From NCBI RefSeq assembly GCF_015832195.1, contig NC_052020.1:124001-188000 (forward strand): a stretch of DNA of 64,000 nucleotides. Direction: 5' to 3'. A program made the position numbers and the translations under genes. The stretch comes from Motacilla alba alba (lineage: Eukaryota; Chordata; Aves; Passeriformes; Motacillidae). Below, in pieces: positions 19,986-32,900 of the stretch; position 1 is the first letter of the stretch, and every line of letters begins with the position of its first letter. The notes below the pieces were generated by a model. That model was not told where the DNA came from, ran no database searches, and saw nothing but the letters and a program-made list of their open reading frames with translations.

Positions 19986-21959
19986 AGGAGTCTTTATTTC
20001 TGTATCTTGCAAACAAGCAGATGTCCTATTGCTAGAGATCAAAATGTTTGCATCTCCCTGTTTATGAACTTCTAGCATGTTTAAGAAAGATCAGAATTCT
20101 ACCTACAAATATCTGCTACTTTTGGAAAGAATAGTTTGTTCCCCTGGAGTTTTAGGAAATATCTGTGTTATTCTGTAGCTAAACAAAGAATCTGTATCTA
20201 CCATATCTAGAAAAGTTTCCTCTGAGAGCTTCTTATTTTTTGGCTTATTGAGTTTTACTAGGGTCGAATTTCTGAAGCTGTGGGTTAGATATAACTTGTT
20301 GTGTTGCTTCTTGTTGCAATTTTTGACATGAAGTGGGGAATATTTTTTATTTTAATTTTGTGGACAGTTCTTAGACTTTCATTCTCAAAAGCAAATGCCC
20401 TGTTCAGCTCCCAAGTCCTTAACTGTTGCAAGGATAAAAATTTTCCAAGAGTTTAAATGAGCTCAAAGGGTGCTGCGCCTTCTGTCATCATTTGCCCATG
20501 ACTCTCTGTAATCCTGCCTGCTGAATATCACCTCTCACAATTTATGCTCAGCCACACCATCTCTCCAGCTGGGATCAGATGTTCTGATTTCCAAGCTGGC
20601 ATTGTTTCCTTCTTGAGATTGTATTCATGGCATACATTTTTGAGGGGTAAGCTGCTTAGAGGCTTGCTGGTTTAGGACAGCTCTGGTTTTGTGGACGTTA
20701 AGGTCAAAATTTAAAGTTTTTGTGAGGATGCTGATGCTGTGATGTTTGCTACAAAACAAAAGGAAATTATTGTGCCCAATTGTGGCAATGCCTTACCAGC
20801 CACAAAAAAACTGTCCAAAAGGTTTTCGGAGTTGCCAGTTAAGGTGCATGGAGGAGGTGAAGCCCATGATGGAGAATTCTGTTGGCTTGCCATGGCAGAG
20901 GAAATCAATTAATTCTCTTTCCTTCTTCATTTAGCCTTTGTTTGCACTTTCTTCCATCTTGCTGCTTGCCCCTGTCTGGTTGTTTGTGTGTTCACACTCC
21001 TCTGCTCTGCAATGTTTGTCCATTTTTGGGCAGATCCATCAGTTCCTGCTGTGCTGGAGCTTACGGATGGGATGGATATCAACCAAAAATGGACCAGTTC
21101 TCTTAAGCTGCACTTTCTATTTTTTGTTGGAAAACAAGGTGAAACTTAGGTGGGCCAATTCTATTTTGACATTCTTCCTTCTGCTGCTGCTCCATCCAGA
21201 GCACTGCATGAAGCCAGTTAGCACCACAGATAACAAAATGGACCTGGCAGGAGAGAAATGAGAGCTTAAAGGGAGTGTAGGGCCTCCTATGTGATATTCC
21301 TGCTTTAGGGAAAAGGGTTGGCAGCTTGACTAATTCCATTGTTTATTCACTGGAGAAGTAACTACGACCCTGCAGTCTGGTTAATGTGCTCAGTTTAGAA
21401 CTGTGTGCAAGTACTTGTAAATGAAATGTTGATTTCAATTTTTTAAAGCCATGAACTGTTGTTCTTTTTGTAACCAACAGACAGATGCTAAATCTTTTTT
21501 TGTTTTAGTCCAGTTGTTTTCTGTGATTAGTATTTATGTTAGCTGTTTACCAGCAGTATGTCTTATTTTGGCCTCTGCCCCCCCTCTGGATGCTGGGGAA
21601 TTACTTTTGTACTCAAGCACTGAGTAGAAAGGCTGAAATCTATCTGGAATTGGTACTGGAGCATTGCGTCTTAATTTCTCCACTGCTGAATAATTTTAAA
21701 CTGTCTTTACTGGGAAAAAATGGTAGTACTCAGAAAGTTGTTCAGCTTCACTGTCTTGCAGGTAGAGTCCATTTTCAGAGTGATAAACTGAAATAAAATG
21801 TGATCTTTATATTTTACACAGAGAAAACAGAATTTAAGTTCCCCTCTAAGCTGCATGAGATGCTGTTGTGGAGTTGCATGAAATTGTACAGAAAGTTTCT
21901 ACCTTTCAAATCGAACTCACCTCTTTAGTTGTGGAGATTTTTGCTCCTGAGTCACTGAA
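19986..21959. other. Non-coding sequence between the two 235-bp copies
   Basis: AT-rich. The overlapping plus frames near 20882-21261 (hydrophobic, Ser/Leu/Cys-rich) are in two registers and show no family pattern. Nothing else supported. Confidence 0.45.
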
Positions 21960-22194
21960 TTTGTTCTGAAAATCCCATGAACCAGTATTTGAAGAGTTGA
22001 TAGTTTCATAAAACTGCCTTCAAGTTGTTCTTGTCTGAATTTTGGGGTAACTTCCTTGAGCCAGTTCTCCATCTTTGAAAGTGCAGGCATTCAAACTAAG
22101 GGTAAAATAATAGAACCAAGTTGTGTTGTCATCTGATTGGGGGTGGCCAAACCTTAGAAATATTTACACAATATTTTAAAATTATTTCAATAAT
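21960..22194 (+). repeat. 235-bp direct duplication, copy 2
   Basis: Second copy of 19751-19985, same orientation. Sequence upstream (through ...TCACTGAA) differs completely from the T/G-rich sequence upstream of copy 1, so the left border is sharp. The right border fades into diverged AT-rich sequence. Confidence 0.9.
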
Positions 22195-23280
22195 TCCCTA
22201 TGAATCATACAGTTCGTATTTACTGTAATATTGAAGCATTTTTAAAGGCTATGAATAAAATAAAAACTGAAACTCAATTTTATAGTGTGTACATTATTTA
22301 ATATCCAAACCACTTTTCTGAGTTTGATTTTTTTTAAAGATAAATAATTCCATTCCTTTTATAATTAAATTTTCATCTGGATTCTCTAGCATTTTTATAT
22401 CTAGTGTCATCTGCTTCAAAAAAAAGCCAAATGTAATCATTTCTGTAAGTATGGATTGTGTATTTTATGGATGCGCTGGATTCCAAACTGCTGAAGATGT
22501 TCCCTTGTCTCTGCTTTTTATACTTATTCAAATATAATTTAAAAATTAATGACCTTGATTTTGCTTTTTGATGGTCCTTATTTTAAAAGTTGATTAAGTA
22601 TTATTTACATTGTAATTCTTAAAGATTGTATCTGTGATAATCAGAATAATGTGAATTCTTTTAACTCTTCGGGAATGTTCAATCTTTTCTAGTCTAGTAT
22701 TTAGAGGGAAGTATTGAATTGCTTCTAATACTCTGTGAATGTAAGCATTTTATGTGAAACTTTGTTATGCTGGAGGCTCTGTGTTTGCATTTTTTTAATA
22801 TCTGATTTTATCTTGAGAAATGTGGACAGCAGCATTCTTCATTGGATTTGTGAAAGCAGAAGTTTCGTAGTCAGCCTCTACATCTGATTTTACTGCCAGA
22901 TGCAGATCTTGACTATTGGCACACATATTCCTGATTAGTAATATCTACTGAAAACCAGTTCTGTGGCATTATTTTAAAACATTTCACTAAAAGGGTATTA
23001 TTCCAGCTCTTTTTTTTTTTTTTTTTTACATAAAGTTAAAAATATTAATCATAATAAAATTATTTAGGTTTTGCCATAATAATTATCTACATGTCTCATG
23101 CTTGAAATCTGTTCATATCTCATGTTCCTTGGTTGACTGTTTTCAGTATTTCCAGTTTGAAATAGGAACATTTTTTCATTCAGATTCCCTTCTTGTGTGA
23201 ATATATTTATCAGTGACTAGCATGGCTGCTGCCAGTGGTACAGCTGGCATCGCACGTGTGTGTCAGGAGCTGGGGAGACA
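22195..23280. other. AT-rich non-coding stretch
   Basis: Very AT-rich, with a pure T run at 23010-23027. No gene, exon or recognised repeat seen. Confidence 0.5.
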
Positions 23281-23480
23281 GGGCAAGGGGAAACGGCTTC
23301 AAACTGACAGAAATGGGTTTACACGAGACATGAGGAAGAAATTCTCCCCTGAGAGGGTGGGCAGGCCCTGGCACAGGGTGCCCAGGGAGGCTGTGGCTGC
23401 CCCTGGATCCCTGGAGGTGCCCAAGGCCGGGCTGGATGGGGTTTGGAGCGCCTGGGACACTGGACATTGTCCCTCTTCCT
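23281..23480 (+). mobile_element. CR1 LINE fragment lacking its 3' end
   Basis: Contains the typical avian CR1 3'-UTR/ORF2-end text: GGCTTCAAACTGACAGAAATG, ACATGAGGAAGAAATTCT, GAGAGGGTGGGCAGGCCCTGGCACAGGGTGCCCAGGGAGG, CCTGGAGGTGCCCAAGGCC and GGCTGGATGGGGTTTGGAGC (quoted here as separate anchors). It then stops before the expected CCTTCCAACC...ATTCTGTG tail. CR1 copies are normally truncated at the 5' end, so loss of the 3' tail points to a later deletion. Frames of about 76-118 codons crossing it on both strands are by-products. Confidence 0.85.
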
Positions 23481-23643
23481 GTTTCTGCAAGCCGAGGAAA
23501 GTCGCCAGGGTTTTCCAGGTACCAGGCATGGCTCAGTGCCACACATCATTATGCAAATCTCAGGCTTAGAGCAGCCTTGACAAATGGGGTGTTAGGTACA
23601 AATAAATAATTAACATTTCTGTTTCCTCCTTCTGTTTTTACAG

Positions 23644-23742
23644 AACTCCCTTACGAGTGCCCCAGAAATGGCACTGATACCTTCGAGCAACACTTTCTCC
23701 CCAGCTGATTATATCCCTAATCTAATGGCTTCTCACAATTAA
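23644..23742 (+). CDS. Candidate terminal coding exon (32 codons to TAA)
   Basis: Strong acceptor: a branch-like TAATTAAC, then TTTCTGTTTCCTCCTTCTG and TTTTTACAG ending at 23643. The phase-0 frame then reads 32 codons, beginning NSLTSAPEMALIPSSNTF and ending SPADYIPNLMASHN, and stops at TAA 23740-23742. The composition looks like a natural disordered C-terminus. Another frame stays open for about 20 codons, so coding is not proven. Possible 3' signals are ATTAAA at 24141-24146 and AATAAA at 25452-25457. I cannot name the protein. It lies about 160 bp after a CR1 fragment. Confidence 0.3.
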   Translation, partial: NSLTSAPEMALIPSSNTFSPADYIPNLMASHN

Positions 23743-26465
23743 GTATTTTGGACCCCTCTTCCCAATGGGTGGAAATCAGTGCTGGTTTTAAAAGTGTTAG
23801 GCTATGGGCCATGCCAAGAAATTCCCTGGCAAACAACTAATTATGTCCACGGACAAAAGTCTGACAAAGAAATCGCTTCAAGCCACAAGTCAGAGGCTTA
23901 ACCATTGTTTGTGAGAGGTTCCTTTCCAGCTTGGATCGGGGTGTGTTGGGAGGGAATGTGGCTGGCAGGCAGAGCCCTTTGTTGGGGACACAGCCCCCAG
24001 CTGATGGAGCCATGGGTGAAATGCCCTCTCTGAGCGGGATGGGCTCACCTTTCTGCTCTGCTGAGCACCAGCCCATGACTCCACAGCCCAGGAACTAAAC
24101 CCCGCTGCACAAAAGCAGCTTTAGCAGTGATTGTCAGCAGATTAAATGAAATGCCTGTCCTGTGCAGTGCATCTGAATTGTATCAGACCCGCTCCTGGCT
24201 TTACAGGCTCGTTCCTGTCGGGACGAGGCGGCTGCTGCAAAGCGTGGCAGTCCTTGGGAGCCTGTCCCTCCAAATGCTGGGGATTTTGTGTGTTCAACAT
24301 GATGCCAATTCCATTGTGTTTCATAGTGAAAAAAACTAGCTCAGTCTGCTAGCAAAGCACCAAAGTGTCTTAGTGGTGCTGGCAGCTACTGCCAGCAGCT
24401 CAATTTTGTGCTGTGACTTCTGAATTCCCTTTGTTGGAGTGTTTGGCAGGTTGAAATTTTGATTTTATTTTTGTTCAAAATTTTGAGTTATCAACAAAAC
24501 TCAGATTTTTTTATTTTTAAATTAGATACATCTGTGTAAAATAATCCTGGCTAGTTTAAGTTATGCCTTTTTCCTTTCACATTTGTGTATTATATTTTTA
24601 CAAGTGGGGACTATAAAGCTATAAATTTCAGGAAGAAAACATTTAAACATAACAAAATTAAAGAGCTGGTCAGTTTCTGCTGGAGTGGATTTATGTATTT
24701 CTTTCTTCTATTTTTATTTTCTCTTGATTGTTTACTGTATAACCAAATTGTGCAACTGCTCCATAAATTCTTGACTCTGAATGTGCTGCAACCTGCTTTT
24801 TGCTTAAAAAAAAATTATCTCGCCACTGCCTGTCCAGCTGGTGTGGCTGATGAATAACAGTTTGGGGCTCACCATCCCTTTTAAAATTTCACAGCCTCTC
24901 ATTCCTCACTAACAAACAAGCTTCATGGCTGCCAAACTCATCCCACCCATCTTTCAGAGACCAGGACACTGTCACATGAGTCAATATAATCCTTGCACAG
25001 TTTCTGTAGGAATGTTACATGTGAAAGTCATCTCAAAACATGAGTTTAGGGTCACCAGCAGTAAAGATGCAAAGAAAACAGGGATGCAAAGAAACAAAAA
25101 ACGTACATTCACATTTCTTAATGCAGGAGAATCTAGGGAGAAGTTGATCCTAATGCATTCAGCCTCAGTCAGATTTTCCAAATGACCCTGAACTGATTTT
25201 ATGTTTGGGTTTTTTTAATGAAAAATGCCAAAGATCTCTCCTTTGAGAAGAATGGTGTTGTGTTTAATGACATATTGCCTTTGGAGTGGCTGTTTTTTAA
25301 CATGAAGGTTTTCATTCTTCCAAGTTTTAACAGGTTGTCATGAATCGATGGGACCACACTGAGTCATTTAAGAGTGGGTCAAGAATTAAAGTGCTGCTTT
25401 GAGCTGCACACAGTTTTCTAGTCAGAAAAGAAGAAAGAACAGACTTCTGAAAATAAAATGCAGGCTAATTGTCTTCTATAAATAATTTTTAAAAATAAAA
25501 GTATTAAGCTTTGTTTAGTTGTATAAAATAAGAAATTATTTGCTGAAGGGAAAATAAAACCACCTCAATTTTTTTTTTTAAACTGATTGAAAAGATTTAA
25601 TGCACATCATACCAGGAATGGTCTAGAGGAAAATTGCAATAAAGCACTGGAAGTCCCCATCCCATGGTGGTGGATGTGCTTTAGTCAGCAACACAGGAAG
25701 GGCTTACAGAAAGAAAAGGGAAGTATGAAGAGTATATTTCTAGCAGGACTGTGGCATCAAAGGCTTTCTTAGGAAATTCTTGAGGAGGTATCTCGTGCCT
25801 GCAGCACCAGCTGCACAGCCTCCCTGCAGCACCTCACCTTTACTCTCAGCCTGGCTTTGCCAGAGGTATCTGCTTAGGAAGCTGAAGGTACGGTCCAATG
25901 GGAACTGGATCCCAAATGCTCTCACCTGAAATGCCACGGTCTCAGGGCAGTGCATACATGACCATACACGTTGTTCCACACCAGACTTCATTGCCTGTTC
26001 ATCTTTCTTTCTTTTTCTCCTTTCTGCTCAGTCTCAGTCTGATTCAGCCTTTGTTCTCCATTCACGTGGCCAGAACTCTCTCTCAGGCCCTTATCATGTC
26101 GTGTCTGGACAGCTCCAGTCATCTTCCTTCTAGTCTCAACAAATACTGCCTTGCAACATGTGTATCTTTGAAAATATTTTTCATCTTCTTGTGCTGATGT
26201 TCCATTGTTCCCTCTCTTGTGCTGTGGGATTATTTCCCTTAACTTTCCAGACCACACCTTGTTTGCTTATTTGCTTGCACTGCTGACTATCTGGCATCTG
26301 CAGTGCCAATCTTTATTGCCCTTTTAAGTGTCTCCAGCAAGCAGCTTCACATTTCCCCCTGTGGTATTTAATGTGTGGTATTAACTGAAAATCCCCAGTG
26401 CTGTTTCATTGTCCTCTCATTGCTCTGTAATAGGACCTCTGAATTCTGCTGCAGTTTGACTATGC

Positions 26466-26466
<1 letters not shown>
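23743..26466. other. Non-coding stretch (or 3' UTR of the preceding exon)
   Basis: No recognised gene. A modestly GC-rich patch with CpGs sits at about 24180-24260. AATAAA lies at 25452-25457. Frames near 25898-26257 overlap on opposite strands and look like chance. Confidence 0.4.

Positions 26467-26538
<72 letters not shown>
26467..26538 (+). repeat. (TAA)24 microsatellite
   Basis: A pure TAA/ATT trinucleotide run of about 24 units without interruption, producing the poly-Tyr frame seen on the minus strand. Long uninterrupted units imply high present-day length polymorphism. On the minus strand it is preceded (at higher coordinates, about 26640) by AATAAAGCCATG-type sequence, so it might sit at the end of an unrecognised retroelement; that is weak. 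Confidence 0.95.
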
Positions 26539-26539
<1 letters not shown>

Positions 26540-27485
26540 CAGTGCTAACCTGATATAATACTTCGCCAAGCATGGGAGAACTCCTGGCTAGTACCAAACA
26601 AAGCAATAAATTCAACCAACACTGAACTCGACATGGCTTTATTAAACACACTGCGGTCGTGTACCTTAACTAAAACTTATCCATTCCAGAATTGTGGACT
26701 AAAACTCAGCAGGAGGGTGCTGCAGCTGAGTGTTTCATCCACAGCCGTCCATCTCATGCCATTTCCTGTGTCTCAGGTGCTGATTTCCACTGCATTGCAG
26801 GACACTCAAAATCAGGCCCTGCAGCATTGCATGGGACAGTACTGAAGCCCTTTGAGGATTCTGGCATAAATCTCCTCTGAGAGAGAGAATTAGGGTTATA
26901 TTTTCAAGGATCTAGAAGTGTCCAGTGATTAAGATAGGCAGCTAATAGTATTTCCTAAGAAGTTTAAGCAGCCTACATAGTTTTTATATAATATGCAGAT
27001 TTCATTTATTTCTAGGTGCCTCTCCTCATTTTCTGCTTGCCTGTGAAATCCCACAATTTTGTAAGAGGCAAAATATTTGGGTGATGAGCAAGTGGAAGGG
27101 AAACTGATCTAATTATCTACTTATGTATCACAGGGGCTTTGGGCTACTTCATTAGGTGTTCATTAGTTCATGTTACAGTTGATACCCAGTTAATCCTATT
27201 AGAATTTAGCATGTTACGCAGCTTTGGAAGTGATAATGGGGGAGGCTGCTGCAAGGAATAGTTTGTAGCCCCAGATTGCTCTGAAAGACTTCTTATCATC
27301 TTCATTTCAAGCTGGGAGAAGGGAACCATGTTGTCCTAGGGATCATAAGGAGATCACATTATTACAGAAAATAGCAGCATTTTTGTTAGAAGCACAGATA
27401 CCACCACAAAATAGCAATGTATTGAAGTGAATTTCCCAAATAGGGTAAAGGCAATGTCCTAGATTCTCCTTGGTTTAGTTTTTGC
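26539..27485. other. Non-coding stretch
   Basis: No gene seen. Plus frames at 26633-26880 overlap in two registers and have no family pattern. Confidence 0.45.
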
Positions 27486-27565
27486 CCTGCTTGAGCAGGG
27501 AGAGTGGACCAGATGCCCCACAGTGGTTCCTTCCAACCTTACCCATCCTGTGATTCTGTGATTCC
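27486..27565 (+). mobile_element. CR1 LINE 3' tail
   Basis: Short 5'-truncated CR1: CTGCTTGAGCAGGGAGAGTGGACCAGATG-like text, then GGTTCCTTCCAACCTTACCC and the terminal repeats CTGTGATTCTGTGATTC. This is the standard CR1 3' end, in plus orientation. Confidence 0.9.
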
Positions 27566-29857
27566 TAAGTACATATTTATTTTTCCAGCCAATGACAGCG
27601 TAATCCAAGAAGTTGATTCCCAGATGCAGTAAACCTAACCTTTCCCTTCTGATTTAATTTTGAAGAGGGAATTGCACTGAACTTCTCTTAAGCAATTTAG
27701 TTGAGATTTCTCTTTAATCTGGACAAAATGATCATAGAAACTGGTTTAGTTTAATCGCTAGTATGGCAAAGCAAATTTTGATGTATTTAATTTGCAAGTG
27801 TATAGCTTCTGTTTGTCAGTGATTTCTGATAACTTGTAATTGTGAAAAGGCTTACAGAAAAATTGATTTGAAATTTAAATGTGCAGGTAAGTACTGGATG
27901 AAGAGTTAGTATGAAAAGTAGAAATTAAAGAAACCACTGCAATAAAAATGGGGATAAAGGCTGTCTATAAACGTCCCCAGGTGTTTGATCACTAACAAAT
28001 GCAGTGTGTTAACAGTCTGCAAAGATTTAATTGTATTCTGAGAGTATGCAAGACTGCATTACAAAGTGTCTGGATATAAATTTAGCATATTGAAAGAAAC
28101 ATTCCAGAATGAATATTTGTGATTGAAGACAAAATTTGTAGACAATGTGATAACAGTAAGAAGGATGCCTTGTGAAATGGACCTTTATTAAGCTTGATCA
28201 CCACAAAATAAAGATCCAATTAAGGCATTGCAAAGATAAAGAAAGACCATCTGTGAGGGAATTTGCCACAGATCTAATGATAAGCTAATTTTTCAGATAA
28301 AGTGAGTACTGTGCTTTCCAGGGGGTGGAGTAGAGAAGTTAGAAATCATTTCAGATTGCCTTTTTGCCAGGACCATGAGCAAACTGGATAAAAGCAGCAG
28401 AAACAGTGCTTGTGGGTCAGTTAAACACAAAGTTATAAACACATTATTTCTTTCTAGACAGTGACTTGGCATTGCTCCTTGTTTCTGGCAGTGCCTGAAG
28501 GGACGTTGTGAGAAATGGCTTTGTTATTTTACCTGATTCCTAGCAGCCAGCAGTGACCACCTGCACTCAACCATTTTGTCCCAAAGATTATATCAGTGTG
28601 CATGGCATAAAGTTTTGTGTGGTGGAGCACAGGTGCCTCTGGCCCTGCTCAACTGGACACTGCTTCCCCCTGAAAACCCCCTGGGTTAATTTGGCACCAG
28701 CAGAGGAGGACTCAGTTTATTTCATTGTTATGCTTTACAGGGAGGTTTCCAGATTCTGGTTAAAACTTCCTTCACCAAGAAAAGCAGGCGGTGTGGGTTG
28801 GCTTCAGGGAGAGCTGATTAGGAGCAGGGTGGAGTGGTGATTAGGGGGCTTCAGATGGCCTGGCCAAGGTCGGCATCACAGGACACCCTCGTGGCCCACC
28901 CTGCTTCTGTGGCTAACAAATGAGGCTGCTGACAAAACCAAAGGCATTTGCTCAGAACTCAGCCCAGGTTAGGTGAAGATAACAACTTCTTCTTGTAGTG
29001 CTTTCTTAACTGCTGGGCTTTGCCTGTGCAGGTTGGTAAGTCCTGTAAGGAACTCTTGGATTTTTAGATGAAAGGGTTCCAAAATTGCCCCATTAGTAAA
29101 GGTGTGAGATTTTCTCATCACAGAAATCTTTGATCCTGTGTCTTTTGCATGAGCAGCTGTGCCCAGCATGATCAGGACCAGTGACTCTCCTGAATGTTAT
29201 TCAGATCTTGTCTGTCTGAAGCTGATCAGGAAAATTAAAGGTATTAGGACTATGTGTGTCATGGAAGAATTTTAAACCCCACCTCTTGCTTTATATCTCC
29301 TTCTCTTCAGTGAGCTTTACGAAAGAACTTTAACTTCTTCAACACATTAAAATGGTGTATTTCTGGAGCAAAGAGCTTGCTGTGTGGTTCTATATTCTGT
29401 AACCAAGATAAAAGGACTTCAAAAGCACAAGTAGAAGAACCCTGCTATGGGATAAAGGATGATAAAATATATTCTAAAAAGAACTTACTTTTAATAATAA
29501 ACATTGAGATATTTCATCTCTGTATATAAAATCAATACCTTTCTGATAAAATCATTCTATTTTTTAATAATGTTAAGCCTACATGCATCCCATTTTTTTA
29601 AACTTCTGTAGTTAAAGGTGGCTCTAAATATGTCCCAGCCTTTGTAATTGACTTTTAAAAAAATTTTATCTAAGCTTTTCAGGTATAGCTAAATATGTTT
29701 TCTATGCTGTAGGTGCCACCTGCCATGGCAAGACTCATAACTCATCCAGTATTTGCTCATCAAGTGAAAAAATTTAGTATTACTGTAAAGTAAGCTGCTT
29801 AAACACTTTGTTTCATCCATCTGCTCTTTTTTTTTTCCTTTTCTTTTCAATATGCAG
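27566..29857. other. Non-coding stretch
   Basis: AT-rich. A consensus donor GCAG|GTAAGT lies at 27886/27887, with an acceptor-like TTCTGTTTGTCAG about 67 nt upstream, but the enclosed segment has stops in all frames. Nothing else supported. Confidence 0.45.
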
Positions 29858-29922
29858 GCACATCCAGATCACAGCTACTTTTGATCCTGTCAGCTACTGA
29901 ACCACATTCAACAGAGAGAGAG
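29858..29922 (+). other. Candidate 65-nt exon from splice signals
   Basis: An almost pure pyrimidine tract (CTCTTTTTTTTTTCCTTTTC) leads to ATATGCAG at 29857. A donor GAGAG|GTACGT follows at 29922/29923. One frame stays open through all 21 codons (beginning TSRSQLLLILSATEP), and the other two contain stops. Signals are good, but there is no homology support. The frame may be fortuitous and the exon non-coding. Confidence 0.3.
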
Positions 29923-32900
29923 GTACGTTCATGAATAATTCCTCACCCTTGATTTCTTGGCCTAAAGGGAATCTCTTTGGTTTAGTATGTTTTGTTTTGT
30001 TTCCTGTTACCTTCTTGATATCATGCGAGTATCTTTAGGACAACCTATAGCTGAGTGTCTCTGCCCCAGCTGGTGGAGTCGAGGCAGCGCAGGACCCATC
30101 CATTCAGATGAAGCTTGTAGAACCTGTCTCTGAAGCTTCCCACCCCCAAAAAATGTTTTGCTTGCAGCTGTTTTTAGGTATACAGCCTCAGTTCTGACCT
30201 TTGTGAGGAAATAATGAGTGGTAGGCAGTGAGAGGCCGAATGCCAACCATATTTGTTAGCTTTTGCAATAGTGCTTAAGTAAATTGAGGTTGTGAGAGCC
30301 CTAAAACAGAACTTAATCCAGAGGTGGCTGTAGACAGAAATTGCACCATCTCAGAGCAATTTTGGTTTGTGGCTGGCCAATCTGTGAGCCACAGTGGTCA
30401 AGCTGAGCCCAAAAGTGTTGCTGTGGGTTAGTGTCACTGAGGGCAGAGCTGGGCCTGAGGTGTGCCTGTGCCTGTATCTGTTATTGCTCTCTCACATGGT
30501 GTCTATATAAAAACCTCTCCTAATGTGTTCCCCTATTTTCTGCCTTTTCCAGCCCTCATGATGAGAACAGCCATGCAGCCCTAAAATCACACCATGCAAT
30601 ACACACATTATCTGCTCTGTTCTGAACAAACCTGGTTGGTTTTTACCAACCTAGTGACCTCCAGCTGCCAAAGCACTTACACCAGTCTGTAATACAAAAA
30701 CGGTGGACACCTTGCTGGTCTTTAATTAGTGTTGGTATGAGATCTATGGAAAACCAAACCTGCAGAAAAAACCCCTGTCTGTTGTGCTGTGCCCACATAG
30801 TTTTGATAGTCAAATAAATGCTTCTTTTCTTAAGGATAAATTGCCTTAGACACAACAAATGAGATCTATTTTCCAGTTTGGACACGAGTCCTTAGTCATT
30901 GAAGAGAAAATGGAAGGGTTTTTTTTGCTGATAAATGACCCTATCAAAAGACAACTCAAAATACAGGAATTCTATTTCTGCTCTGGTGGAAGCTGGAATG
31001 AGGTCTGGTTTGGTTTATTATAGAAGCCACTGAGGCTTTTTGTGCTGCTCTCCAAGATGCCTAACTCAAGATTTGCTGTCAGTAAAGCTACTGGCATTTT
31101 ACAAGCAAAGATGATCCCTACCAATTTCAGATAATGCGCTTAAACCTACAGACCCACGGAAAGCCTTGGTTTTTAATAGTAGTAATCCTTTAATTGACTG
31201 GGTGTGGAAGCACCACAGGGCCTCTTCTGGGTTCCCTGGTGAGAGGCTTTCTGTATAATCTGCTTTATTTTTTTTTTCAAGAAAAGCCCTGTTATAAAGC
31301 TCAGTAAGTTTTTTAATCTATTCTTTGAATATTTGTAAAGCTACTCTGCTCAAGCCATGTAACGATACAAATGCACTTTGTGCAGTGGAAATTAAGAGCA
31401 GGTACCGGACAAAGTAAGAGTCAAACAGGAGCCAGCAGAAAATTTTGTCCATTGGGAGAAAAAAGTGGTTTAGAACGCTTTTATATGTGTTTATAACACT
31501 TTTCTGTTTTATATAAAGAAAATTTAATCGTTTTGGAGAGGGGAATAGAAGAGAAGGGTATAGATGTCTTCATTTCCATCAACATTTGCCAGCTAAGAAG
31601 AAGTTTAAGAAGGTGTAAAGCTCCAAAGATTTTGTGTCTTTTAGCCCCAACAGATGTCCCTTTATTGGGCTCCAAGGTAATTCCTAGTGTCTTGCAAACA
31701 AGGGTGATGTATTTGTAATATTAAAATATTTCCTAATGGTCCTGTTTGCTATCCTGCCTTTCTGAGCACCCGAGGGCTGAATTAGACCAGGAACAACCAG
31801 CAGCATTTTGTGACACACAACAGGTTGAACCAAAAGAATAATGTAATTATGCTGGCTATCAGGAGCTGGAAACATTACATTAATTTAGGAAATCTTATGC
31901 TATATCTGCCAAATATGTGATCATAAATCGAATGTGCATTGAATTGTACCTTATTTAGAATAAAGTACATTAATACCTTCCTTGAAACTTTTTTTTTGCC
32001 ATGTAAAGAATTTACAGGTAATAAAAGAGCTCTTTCTTCACACTCCTGCCATTTTAAAGCTAATTTCCCTTAATAATTGTTTATTTCAACTGGAACTTCT
32101 ATAGCAAGTTTGTAGTAGGAGGGCCTGGATCTAATTTTAAAACTGAAAAGAAATACTTTAAGCACAGAAATGATTCTTGGTAAAATAGGGCAAACATTTA
32201 AGAAAAGCTGCCATCAAAATTTTAATTTTGGCTACTTTTTCTAACTAAATTTCTGCATTGTTAACTAATTACTGCACTGTAGAGAACTTAAGGAAAAATG
32301 TTGGTATCTCTCTTTCTGTCGATCTTTTGAAATATATTTAAAATAAATGAAATATGGCAATTTCTCACAATGTAAATCAAGATAGAGTCTATATATTCGA
32401 AAGCATCAAACTTTTAATGCACTTTACCTCTTCTCTCTTTACTGATATTCACTCAGGCATGTTTTTTTCTTGGCCTCATAATTCTGGATATACATTTATT
32501 TTTTATTCTTAGTTTTTTCATTTGTCCCATTAGGAAGATTTTTCATTACATCCCTAAAATACCTTTTAACAATTGTAATCTTTAACAGAAAGAAAATTTT
32601 GATCTTATTTCCCTTTTTTACAGTTATTTTATGTTCTTTTTGTCAAATGCACATGTGATTTTGCTCTAGCACTTTTTCTGGAATTAGAGATGAATCCACT
32701 GTTTGCCATTCTGTATCTGCTCAAGTCATTTCTGGAAGGTGAGGTATTTGAAGAGAAATGAGAATATAATTTGATCCTCTTCTAATCGCACAGGAAGAGA
32801 CATCCTGGTCTTCTGCATTGCTGTGAACAAAATGACAAATATACCAATCAGTAAATGAGCCTGGATTATTTGGCAATTTAGGTAAAAGCCCATGAGAAAT

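Noticed and set aside
26460..26651. Poly-tyrosine frame on the minus strand
   Set aside because: Direct by-product of the TAA microsatellite.
27820..27886. Possible 67-nt exon ending at a consensus GTAAGT donor
   Set aside because: The acceptor tract is short and all frames contain stops; evidence too thin to list as a feature.
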